From positions 1-5,281 of the forward strand of contig JAODMA010000146.1 of assembly GCA_025464545.1 (NCBI GenBank): a stretch of DNA of 5,281 nucleotides, written 5' to 3'. Below the pieces are notes generated by a model. The model saw only the letters and a program-made list of their open reading frames with translations, searched no databases and was not told the origin of the DNA. Each line of letters opens with the position of its first letter. Position 1 is the first letter of the stretch. Below, in pieces: positions 1-5,281 of the stretch. This stretch comes from Arthrobacter sp. GTDB taxonomy: Bacteria > Actinomycetota > Actinomycetes > Actinomycetales > Micrococcaceae. A program made the position numbers and the translations under genes.

Positions 1-1013
1 TCGGGCTGGTCGCGTATATCGTCACGTCGGTATTGTGCGCGGTGAGCCCCAGCGTCGAACTGCTGATCCTGGCCCGCCTGGTGCAGGGACTGGCAGGCGG
101 CGTCGGTATCGTTATCGCCCAGGCCGCCGGCCGTGACCTCTACTCGGGTAATGCGTTGATACGTTACTACGGCCGTGTCACGGTCATCGGCGGTTTCGCA
201 GCCATCGTCGGCCCACTGCTTGGAGGCCAACTTTCGAACCTCACTGACTGGCGTGGACTATTCCTCTTCTTGGCGGCAGTGGGCGGGGTCATTTTCCTGA
301 TGATCCTCCTCGGGTTCCGTGAGACGCTGCCCCGGGAGGCGCGTACGAGCGGCGGCGCCGTGCAGACCCTGCGGGACTTCCGCGTCCTGCTCCTGGATCG
401 CGTGTTCCTCGGCGCGGTCCTCGTGCAGGGCTTCGTGAACGCAGCCGTGTTCGCTTATCTCAGCGGAGCGACCTATGTGTTGCAGGGAATGTACGGCCTG
501 TCACCGCAGCAGTACGCGCTGGCTTTCGGGCTGAACTCGGCCGGGTTCATGACCTTCGGCTACCTCGCGGGGCGCGCCGCCGAGCGCTGGAGCATGCGCG
601 GCACCCTCATCGCCGGGCTGGGGATGTGCGGGGCGGGAGCGCTGGGGCTGCTGGCTTCCGGCCTGTTCAGCCTGCCGTTGATAGCGGTGATCCTGTCCCT
701 GCTGATCATGGTCAGCGGTGTTGCGGTCACCACCCCGCCCACCACCACCCTTGCGCTGACCGGATACCCAGAAATGGCAGGCACCGCATCCTCCCTGCTG
801 GGTATGGCCCGCTTCGCATTCGGGGGTGTCTCCGCCCCGCTCGTGGGCATCGCCGGAGCGGCCATGCTGCTGCCGCTGGGCGTGGTCACCTTTACGTCGG
901 TCGCCCTGGCGGTGGCCGCCTACGTATCGCTGATGATCCACCCCGCAGACTCTCGGCCCGCCCCCTCCACCACCGTGGCCGGCCCGCTGGTAGAGAACAG
1001 CCCAACTCACTAG
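1..1013 (+). CDS. Bcr/CflA-family MFS multidrug efflux transporter, 5'-truncated by window edge
   Basis: Probable proton-driven exporter of the major facilitator superfamily, drug:H+ antiporter-1 type, in the cytoplasmic membrane. The reading frame is open from base 3 to a TAG at 1011-1013 and gives 336 visible residues. Bcr/CflA proteins are usually about 400 residues, so some 60-90 N-terminal residues (first helices and motif A) lie outside the window. Visible family marks, counted from base 3: ARLVQGLAGG (about 24-33) in the TM4 region; GPLLGG (about 70-75, the TM5 antiporter motif region) followed by DWRGLFLF; ETLP (107-110) ending the first half; FAYLSGATYVLQGMYGLS (about 150-167), a hallmark of Bcr/CflA; and AGTASSLLGMARF (about 259-271). 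Hydrophobic segments continue to about residue 312, followed by a short polar tail. The substrate cannot be read from the sequence. The gene converges on the response regulator and shows no functional link to it. The family call is firm; drug specificity is unknown. Confidence 0.9.
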   Translation, partial: GLVAYIVTSVLCAVSPSVELLILARLVQGLAGGVGIVIAQAAGRDLYSGNALIRYYGRVTVIGGFAAIVGPLLGGQLSNLTDWRGLFLFLAAVGGVIFLMILLGFRETLPREARTSGGAVQTLRDFRVLLLDRVFLGAVLVQGFVNAAVFAYLSGATYVLQGMYGLSPQQYALAFGLNSAGFMTFGYLAGRAAERWSMRGTLIAGLGMCGAGALGLLASGLFSLPLIAVILSLLIMVSGVAVTTPPTTTLALTGYPEMAGTASSLLGMARFAFGGVSAPLVGIAGAAMLLPLGVVTFTSVALAVAAYVSLMIHPADSRPAPSTTVAGPLVENSPTH

Positions 1014-1073
1014 GAAAAGGAGAACTTTCCTGCAGAACGCCGTAGGGGGCGATTCGCCGGGGGAGCAGGGGGA
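1014..1073. other. Convergent intergenic gap, no clear terminator
   Basis: These 60 bases separate the 3' ends of the exporter and the response regulator. Only weak structure is visible: AGGAAA...TTTCCT (6-bp arms, 8-base loop, 1012-1031, starting inside the stop codon) and GGCG-ATT-CGCC around 1048-1058. Neither has a T-tract on either strand, so no intrinsic terminator is called. An AAAAGGAG at 1016-1023 resembles a ribosome binding site but has no start codon at a useful distance. Confidence 0.5.
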
Positions 1074-1793
1074 CTACGACGGCGGCCGGTTCCAGCGGTA
1101 TTCGTTCTCCGGCCGGCCGGGCGCGCCGTAGCGCGCCGTGCGCGAGACCGTCCCGGCGTCGGCGAGGTACTCGAGGTAGCGTCGGGCGGTCACCCGGGAC
1201 ATGCCGAGCGCTCCCATCACCTCACTGGCGGACACCGCCCCGGTCTGCAGTTTCATGAAGTCCTGCACGGAATCCAGCGTGGACACGGCGAGGCCCTTCG
1301 GCAGCGGCAGCTCGGACGGTGCCCGCAGGCTTGCAAACGCCTGGTCCACATCGCTTTGGGAGGCACCGGCCCCGGGGACCCCGGTGCCGGGCGAGGCCAG
1401 CTGCTGCCGGAATTGCCGGTAGCTGGCGAGTTTGTCCGCGAAGGTGGCGTAGGTGAATGGCTTGATCAAGTATTGGACCACTCCGGTTGCCACCGCGCTG
1501 CGGACGATGTTCAGCTCCCGCACGGCGGTGAGGGCGATACTGTCTGCGAAAAGTCCCGCCGCCCGCATCCGGCGTGCGATGTCGAGCCCGTGCAGGTCCG
1601 GGAGGTTCATGTCCAGCAGCACCAGCTCCACGGGTCTGCCGGCCGCCGCGAATTCCGTCAGCAGGCGCAGGGCGGACTGCCCGTCGGGCGCGGAGCCGGC
1701 CAGGGTGAAACCGTCAAGCCTGTCGATGTAGGCGGCGTGGGCCGCTGCGGCAATCGGCTCGTCCTCGACGACGAGGACGCGGATGTCGCTCAT
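1074..1793 (-). CDS. CitB/DcuR-type two-component response regulator
   Basis: Cytoplasmic DNA-binding partner of the adjacent sensor kinase. The protein has 239 residues, normal for the CitB/DcuR/DctR family. The N-terminal receiver domain (about 1-118) has the acidic pocket E10/D11, phospho-acceptor D61 in LLDMNLPD, switch T89 in ALTA and K111 in LIKPF. A Gly/Pro/Ser linker (about 133-148) leads to a C-terminal winged-helix domain; SASEVMGALGMSRVTARRYL (188-207) is the helix-turn-helix and GRPENEYRW (226-234) is the usual family ending. The ATG overlaps the kinase stop as ATGA (1790-1793). GGAAGAGG inside the last kinase codons, seven bases before the ATG, serves as its ribosome binding site, so translation is probably coupled. 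By family knowledge such regulators activate citrate or dicarboxylate uptake genes; I infer that dctA, across the divergent promoter, is the target. The CitB subfamily is firm. CitB, DcuR and DctR cannot be told apart by sequence, so no symbol is given. Confidence 0.93.
   Translation of the reverse strand: MSDIRVLVVEDEPIAAAAHAAYIDRLDGFTLAGSAPDGQSALRLLTEFAAAGRPVELVLLDMNLPDLHGLDIARRMRAAGLFADSIALTAVRELNIVRSAVATGVVQYLIKPFTYATFADKLASYRQFRQQLASPGTGVPGAGASQSDVDQAFASLRAPSELPLPKGLAVSTLDSVQDFMKLQTGAVSASEVMGALGMSRVTARRYLEYLADAGTVSRTARYGAPGRPENEYRWNRPPS
1362..1388. repeat. GC-rich inverted repeat within the regulator linker
   Basis: Perfect 8-base arms GGCACCGG (1362-1369) and CCGGTGCC (1381-1388) enclose 11 bases that include CCCCGGGG. 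The repeat lies in the codons for the Gly/Pro linker between the receiver and DNA-binding domains of the response regulator. It may simply reflect GC-rich linker codons. It has no T-tract and is not called a terminator. Confidence 0.4.
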
Positions 1794-3460
1794 GGCTTTT
1801 CCTCTTCCGTGACCGGCAGCGTGACCCGGAACAAGGCCCCCGCCGGGCTGGTGATTGTCATGGTACCGCCCAGGCGCTGCACCGCCTGACGGACCAAGGC
1901 CAGGCCCAGTCCGCGCCCGAACGGCCCCGGTGTCTTGGTGCTGAAGCCGTGGCGGAACACGTCCTCCACGGCGCCGGGATCGATTCCGGCGCCGCTGTCC
2001 TCCACCGCAATCTCAAGGGCCGACCCCGTGGTCCCGACGGTCAGTTCCACGAGCCTGGGCGCCGGTGCTTCCGCCGCGGCGTCGATGGCGTTGTCCAACA
2101 GGTTTCCGAGGATGGCAACGAGATCCTGAACGGCCAGTCCGGTCACAGCCGTTGAGCCGCCGGTGCTCAGGATCAGTTCCACGCCCCGTTCGTGCGCTTC
2201 GGCCGCCTTGCCCATGATAAGGGCGCCGAGCACGGGTTCTTCAATGGAACTCACCAGGTCATCCGTCAGCCGCTGGCTGAGCTCCAGGTCCTTGGTGGCG
2301 AAGTCCAGGGCCTCAGAGGCCCGGCCCAGTTCCATCAGCGAGACGATCGTATGGAGCCGGTTGGCGTGCTCGTGGGTCTGGGCCCGAAGGGCGTCGGAAA
2401 GGGTGCGCATGGTTTCCAGTTCGCTGCCCAGCGACTCGATTTCGGTACGGTCGCGGATGGTGGCCACGGTGCCGAAAACCGCCGCGCGCTGCCGGCCCGC
2501 CGCCGAATCGGGTCCCACGGCCGGGCCCTGGTTCACGACCAGGATCCGGGAGCCGGTCAGGTGGATCTCATCGAGCGCCGTCCGCCCCGATTCAAAAAGT
2601 TCCTTGAGGCTGGGGGCCAGCGGAAGCTCCGCCAGTGACGGCGCCGCCCGGCTCCCGGCCGCTGCTGAGCCGCCGTCATTGGCCGCGCTGCCGGCCGCCT
2701 CGCCATTGGAGGAGCGCTTCGTGAGCCCCAGCAGCTCGGCGGCCTGGTCGTTGTACATGACCACGTTGCCGCGGGAATCGATCAGGATCACGCCCTCCCG
2801 CACCGAATGCAGCACAGATTCGTAGTACGCGAAGAGCTGGGCGAGCTGCTCCGGACCCCAGCCGCGGGTGACGCGCTGCAGGTACCGCTCCAGCAGCCAC
2901 GACGCCACCGATCCGCCCGCGAGCAGGGCCAGTCCGATGGCCACGAGCGCGGGCAGCCTGCCGGATAAGGCGATGTCCACGGTGCGGACCGTTACTCCTG
3001 CTGCAACGAGTGCCCGTACGGTGCCGTCCGCATCCTTGACCGGGGCAATCGTACGGACCGAGGGGCCGAGGGTCCCCGCGGTGATTTCGGTGAACACCTC
3101 ACCGTTGAGGGCCGCATCGATCGACCCGATATATGGCCTGCCCAGTTCCTCGTCCCGGGGGTGGGTCCACCGGGTGCGGTCCGGGGCCATGATCGTAATG
3201 AAGTCCGCGTCGGCGTCATCCATGACCTCCAGTGCGTAGGGCTGGAGCAGCGCGGACGGATCGGCAGCGCTCGCCGCTTCGAGGACGAAGGGAGAGTCGG
3301 CCACTGAGACGGCGATGCCGGCCATGCGACGGCCGGCCTCCTCATAGGCATGATCGCGCGCGTCGACGAACGTGGCCGTGCCGACGATGGCCGTCAGGGC
3401 CACCATGAACAGCAGATGGGCAACAAAGAGCCTCCGGGCGATGCTCCAGCGGTGGATCAT
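1790..3460 (-). CDS. CitA/DcuS-type sensor histidine kinase for C4-dicarboxylates or citrate
   Basis: Membrane sensor kinase that should phosphorylate the downstream response regulator. I choose the ATG at 3458-3460 (556 residues) because GGAAGG lies six bases upstream. The in-frame GTG at 3464-3466 directly abuts that site, and the TTG between them is too close. Numbered from the ATG: TM1 about 11-34; extracytoplasmic PAS-like/Cache sensor about 35-165; TM2 about 169-189; cytoplasmic PAS about 208-343; H-box RAQTHEHANRLH with phospho-acceptor H363; N-box GNLLDNA (N453, N457); G1 EDSGAG (487-492); F-box VFRHGFSTK (501-509); G2 GRGLG (515-519). In the sensor, RWTHP (R97, H100) and R136 in VRTIAPV align by eye with the ligand-binding Arg/His/Arg of DcuS. 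The PAS contains an Ala/Gly/Ser-rich insertion at about 249-273. It heads an operon with the regulator (4-base overlap) and is divergent from dctA, which favours C4-dicarboxylates over citrate as ligand. That choice is inference; the family is certain. Confidence 0.93.
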   Translation of the reverse strand: MIHRWSIARRLFVAHLLFMVALTAIVGTATFVDARDHAYEEAGRRMAGIAVSVADSPFVLEAASAADPSALLQPYALEVMDDADADFITIMAPDRTRWTHPRDEELGRPYIGSIDAALNGEVFTEITAGTLGPSVRTIAPVKDADGTVRALVAAGVTVRTVDIALSGRLPALVAIGLALLAGGSVASWLLERYLQRVTRGWGPEQLAQLFAYYESVLHSVREGVILIDSRGNVVMYNDQAAELLGLTKRSSNGEAAGSAANDGGSAAAGSRAAPSLAELPLAPSLKELFESGRTALDEIHLTGSRILVVNQGPAVGPDSAAGRQRAAVFGTVATIRDRTEIESLGSELETMRTLSDALRAQTHEHANRLHTIVSLMELGRASEALDFATKDLELSQRLTDDLVSSIEEPVLGALIMGKAAEAHERGVELILSTGGSTAVTGLAVQDLVAILGNLLDNAIDAAAEAPAPRLVELTVGTTGSALEIAVEDSGAGIDPGAVEDVFRHGFSTKTPGPFGRGLGLALVRQAVQRLGGTMTITSPAGALFRVTLPVTEEEKP

Positions 3461-3466
3461 CAACAC

Positions 3467-3472
3467 CCTTCC
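3467..3472 (-). promoter_or_regulatory. Ribosome binding site that fixes the kinase start
   Basis: GGAAGG on the minus strand lies six bases before the ATG at 3458-3460, an ideal spacing. It directly abuts the in-frame GTG at 3464-3466, which is therefore unlikely to be the start. Confidence 0.65.
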
Positions 3473-3478
3473 ATGACC

Positions 3479-3507
3479 AATATGAACGCAACAGTGATGC
3501 GTGTCAC
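3479..3507 (-). promoter_or_regulatory. Candidate sigma-70-type promoter for the kinase-regulator operon
   Basis: On the minus strand, GTGACA (3507-3502, five of six matches to TTGACA) is followed after exactly 17 bases by CATATT (3484-3479, four of six to TATAAT). Transcription would begin near 3472, giving a very short leader of about 12 bases with the ribosome binding site at its 5' end. The -35 hexamer overlaps the right arm of the palindrome at 3493-3508. The call rests on hexamer fit alone. Confidence 0.4.
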
Positions 3508-3508
3508 T
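3493..3508. promoter_or_regulatory. CRP/GlxR-like palindromic operator
   Basis: AGTGATGCGTGTCACT has perfect 5-base arms (AGTGA/TCACT) around six bases, so it contains GTGA-N6-TCAC, the invariant core of CRP and corynebacterial GlxR sites (TGTGA-N6-TCACA); only the outermost base of each arm differs. It lies between divergent dctA and the kinase, 93 bases before the dctA start. It overlaps the proposed -35 of the kinase promoter, so a bound regulator could repress that operon while activating dctA. CRP-family control of C4-dicarboxylate uptake is known in other bacteria; its use here is inference. The window holds no CRP-family gene. Confidence 0.5.
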
Positions 3509-3522
3509 TCATCTCCGATGAT

Positions 3523-3578
3523 GGACGTACACGCAGAACGGACGTGATGGGCCCACACCCTGTGCAGCACCGACGTCC
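3523..3578. promoter_or_regulatory. Three GGACGT elements upstream of dctA, possible response-regulator sites
   Basis: GGACGT occurs at 3523-3528 and 3540-3545 as direct repeats 17 bases apart. It recurs at 3573-3578 in inverted orientation (ACGTCC), ending 22 bases before the dctA ATG. Repeated hexamers in a divergent promoter beside a CitB-type regulator could be its operator. The spacing is not an exact number of helical turns, and no known DcuR/CitB consensus is matched. Confidence 0.25.
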
Positions 3579-3587
3579 AGCCTATCC

Positions 3588-3593
3588 AAGGAG
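3588..3593 (+). promoter_or_regulatory. dctA: Ribosome binding site that fixes the dctA start
   Basis: AAGGAG lies seven bases before the ATG at 3601. The frame is also open upstream to GTG 3544 and ATG 3547, but those codons have no comparable site, and the extra residues (Pro/Arg/His-rich) do not look like family sequence. Confidence 0.85.
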
Positions 3594-3600
3594 AACACCC

Positions 3601-4959
3601 ATGGCCTCTCAACGAGGAGAGTCGGCGCCACCGGCCGCGACTACGGTCAAGAAGCGCAAGGGGCTGGACAAGTCCCATTACCTGTACATAGCGGTCATCG
3701 TGGCCGTGGTCCTCGGTGCCCTGGTGGGCCTGTTGTTTCCCGAGGTCGGCAAGTCCCTTAAGCCGCTGGGCGATGGTTTCATCAAGCTCATTAAGATGAT
3801 GATTGCCCCCATCATCTTCTGCACCATCGTGCTGGGCATCGGATCGATCGCGAAGGCCGCAACCGTCGGAAAGGTCGGCGGACTGGCCCTGGGCTACTTC
3901 ATCGTGATGTCCACCTTTGCGCTCGCCATCGGACTGGTCGTGGGTAACCTGATCCACCCGGGTGAGGGTCTGAACCTGACGCCGTATGACCCCAATAAGA
4001 AAGCCGCCACGGACAGCACAGTGGACTTCCTGCTGGGTATCATTCCGAGCGACATTCCCGTGCTGCCGACGCTCTTCGCAGCGATCCTGGTCGGCTTCGC
4101 CCTCCAGAAGATGGGCCCCCAGGGAGCCCCGATCCTCAAGGCCATCGGCCATGGCCAGGCCCTCGTGTTCCGCATCCTCATCATGATCATGTGGGCGGCA
4201 CCCGTCGGTGCCTTCGGTGCCATCGCGGCCGTGGTCGGCGCCACCGGCTTCCAGGCGATCGTCAGCATGTTCACCCTCATGCTCGCCTTCTACATCACCT
4301 GCGCGCTGTTCATCGTCGTGATCCTCGGCGGCTTGCTGCAGGTTGTCGCCGGCGTCAACATCTTCCGGCTGATGAGGTACCTGGCCCGTGAATACCTGCT
4401 CATCTTCTCCACCTCATCCTCGGAAGCAGCTCTGCCCCGCCTCATCGCCAAGCTGGAACACCTGGGTGTCTCCAAGCCCGTTGTGGGCGTCACGGTTCCG
4501 ACCGGCTACTCCTTCAACCTGGACGGCACGGCCATCTACCTGACCATGGCGTCACTCTTTGTCGCCAACGCCATGGGAACGCCGCTGGATCTTGGTGCGC
4601 AGGTTTCGCTGCTGATCTTCATGATCATCGCCTCCAAGGGTGCTGCAGGTGTCACCGGCGCCGGCCTGGCCACCCTCGCCGCAGGCCTCCAGGCCCACAA
4701 GCCGGAACTGCTCGGCGGTGTCGGCATGATCGTCGGCATCGACCGCTTCATGTCGGAGGCCCGCGCCCTGACCAACTTCACCGGCAACGCCGTCGCCACG
4801 GTCCTGATCGGCACCTGGGTCAAGGAGATCGACGGCGAACAGGTTGAGCGGGTCCTGTCCGGCGCCGAACCGTTCGACGAGCAGACCATGATCCCCGGTC
4901 ACGGCGTGCATCACGAGGAGGCTGCAGAGCCGACCCGCCCGGTTCCCGCCACCGCCTGA
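3601..4959 (+). CDS. dctA: C4-dicarboxylate:cation symporter DctA (DAACS family)
   Basis: Secondary importer of succinate, fumarate, malate and related acids, driven by cation or proton symport, in the cytoplasmic membrane. It has 452 residues; E. coli DctA has 428. Family marks in order: KPLGDGFIKLIKMMIAPIIF (54-73), nearly identical to the enterobacterial protein as I recall it; Ser-rich hairpin 1 STSSSEAALPR (270-280); PTGYSFNLDGTAIYLTMA (300-317) with the NLDGT substrate/cation-site motif; hairpin 2 SKGAAGVTGAG (345-355); and DRFMSEARALTNFTGN (381-396) in the last substrate-binding helix. The SKGAAG and DRFMSEARALTN forms favour dicarboxylate over glutamate transporters. The first 25 residues are a charged leader before TM1, and the tail after about 425 is polar with PGHGVHHEE. 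Between residues 149 and 158 the protein is about seven residues shorter than E. coli DctA or archaeal GltPh. It is divergent from the kinase operon, carries its own terminator and is probably monocistronic. Confidence 0.96.
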   Translation: MASQRGESAPPAATTVKKRKGLDKSHYLYIAVIVAVVLGALVGLLFPEVGKSLKPLGDGFIKLIKMMIAPIIFCTIVLGIGSIAKAATVGKVGGLALGYFIVMSTFALAIGLVVGNLIHPGEGLNLTPYDPNKKAATDSTVDFLLGIIPSDIPVLPTLFAAILVGFALQKMGPQGAPILKAIGHGQALVFRILIMIMWAAPVGAFGAIAAVVGATGFQAIVSMFTLMLAFYITCALFIVVILGGLLQVVAGVNIFRLMRYLAREYLLIFSTSSSEAALPRLIAKLEHLGVSKPVVGVTVPTGYSFNLDGTAIYLTMASLFVANAMGTPLDLGAQVSLLIFMIIASKGAAGVTGAGLATLAAGLQAHKPELLGGVGMIVGIDRFMSEARALTNFTGNAVATVLIGTWVKEIDGEQVERVLSGAEPFDEQTMIPGHGVHHEEAAEPTRPVPATA

Positions 4960-5024
4960 GCTGCGCCTACGTCCTGACCCTGCCTTGCGGCGGCCGTCAG
5001 GCGAGCAGTAGCACAACAGGGAAG

Positions 5025-5062
5025 CCGCCCGGACACGCAAAGCGCGTCCGGGCGGTTTTTTT
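5025..5062 (+). terminator. Strong intrinsic terminator of dctA
   Basis: CCGCCCGGAC pairs perfectly with GTCCGGGCGG over 10 bp. One A/C mismatch and a further 3 bp (CGC/GCG) close an AAA loop, and seven T residues follow at 5056-5062. It begins 65 bases after the dctA stop, and no gene lies between, so it should end the dctA transcript. Confidence 0.93.
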
Positions 5063-5131
5063 CGCCAACCGGGCAACCCTCGACCTCAACCAGAAGGTCA
5101 AGGCTCAAATAATGGCGGCTGTCAAGGTCCG

Positions 5132-5159
5132 TTGAATACCGTGTCGGGCGCTGTAACCT
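5132..5159 (+). promoter_or_regulatory. Candidate promoter for the gene at the right edge
   Basis: TTGAAT (5132-5137), a 16-base spacer and TAACCT (5154-5159) fit a housekeeping promoter with an actinobacterial TANNNT -10. It would start transcription near 5166, downstream of the dctA terminator, leaving a leader of about 70-80 bases. The hexamers are imperfect and nothing else supports the call. Confidence 0.3.
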
Positions 5160-5244
5160 TGGGAGGAATAAGATCGGCGCTGGAAGCCCAGCGGCAGCAA
5201 TATCAAGCACGACCATCACCGTCATCGAAAGTGTGGATAGATAC

Positions 5245-5281
5245 GTGAGCAGCGAACAGGGTTCAGCAACTCTGGAAGGCA
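5245..5281 (+). CDS. Start of an unidentified gene, 3' end outside window
   Basis: GTG at 5245 opens a frame reading V/M-SSEQGSATLEG to the window edge, only 12 codons. The polar, Ser/Gly/Thr-rich N-terminus is not diagnostic and I do not recognise it. The ribosome binding site is poor (GTGGAT about 7-12 bases upstream). An in-frame GTG at 5233 would add VDRY and is an equal alternative. The frame stays open further upstream, past a good GGGAGGA at 5161-5167, but no ATG, GTG or TTG follows that site at a usable distance; ATC at 5173 sits where a start would be expected. Placement after a terminator and a possible promoter suggests an independent transcription unit. Both the existence and the start of this gene are uncertain. 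Confidence 0.35.
   Translation, partial: MSSEQGSATLEG

Noticed and set aside
501..1010. 169-codon minus-strand open frame within the exporter gene, and a plus-strand frame at 626-1045
   Set aside because: Both have compositions typical of out-of-frame high-GC DNA (Gly/Arg/His/Gln-rich) and lie over a clear MFS gene.
1119..1142. Near-tandem GCGCGCCGT repeat in the regulator's C-terminal coding region
   Set aside because: It has two copies only, explained by GC-rich codons for Ala/Arg/Tyr/Gly in a conserved protein ending.
2163..2825. 220-codon plus-strand Ser/Arg-rich open frame opposite the kinase
   Set aside because: It overlaps the kinase H-box and PAS coding region, which is under clear protein constraint. 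The Ser/Arg/Ala composition is that of a shadow frame.
3544..3600. 19-residue N-terminal extension of DctA from GTG 3544 or ATG 3547
   Set aside because: There is no usable ribosome binding site before it, whereas AAGGAG is ideally spaced for ATG 3601.
3460..4152. 230-codon open frame on the minus strand opposite dctA
   Set aside because: It mirrors the well-supported dctA, is rich in His/Arg/Gln/Asp with no family resemblance, and reads through the divergent promoter into the kinase start. It is a shadow frame.
4973..5001. Possible hairpin CCTGAC...GTCAGG between the dctA stop and its terminator
   Set aside because: It has only 6 bp with a 17-base loop and no T-tract. The strong terminator immediately downstream accounts for termination.
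4911..5225. 104-codon minus-strand open frame over the dctA 3' end and the following gap
   Set aside because: It overlaps dctA, crosses the intrinsic terminator, and shows no ribosome binding site or recognisable domain.

Overview
The window is high-GC DNA with dense bacterial coding and short intergenic gaps. Protein character and codon use point to a high-GC Gram-positive actinobacterium of the Arthrobacter/Micrococcaceae type. That placement is a judgement from family resemblance, not a search result. I see no rRNA, tRNA, CRISPR array, insertion sequence, phage gene or attachment site.

Layout. (1) Bases 1-1013, plus strand: the C-terminal four-fifths of a Bcr/CflA-type major facilitator drug exporter, cut by the window edge. 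(2) Bases 1014-1073: a 60-base gap between convergent genes, without a convincing terminator. (3) Bases 1074-3460, minus strand: a two-gene operon whose genes overlap by four bases (ATGA). It encodes a membrane sensor histidine kinase of the CitA/DcuS/DctS family and its CitB/DcuR-type response regulator. (4) Bases 3461-3600: a 140-base divergent control region. (5) Bases 3601-4959, plus strand: dctA, a C4-dicarboxylate:cation symporter, followed by a strong intrinsic terminator at 5025-5062. (6) Bases 5063-5281: a leader/promoter region and the first codons of an unidentified gene that runs off the window.

How the genes work together. The kinase has the periplasmic-type sensor fold and the Arg-x-x-His plus distal Arg signature that DcuS and CitA use to bind dicarboxylates or citrate. 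It lies head-to-head with a dicarboxylate importer. The simplest model is that an external C4-dicarboxylate (succinate, fumarate, malate) activates the kinase, which phosphorylates the regulator, which then activates dctA. The control region holds a GTGA-N6-TCAC palindrome typical of CRP/GlxR proteins, which suggests that carbon-status control is layered on substrate induction. It also holds three copies of GGACGT that could be regulator sites. The exporter at the left edge appears unrelated.

I found no undescribed system. The locus is a known type of regulated transporter unit. The points worth a second look are the architecture of the divergent control region, an apparent seven-residue shortening inside DctA, and the ambiguous start of the last gene.
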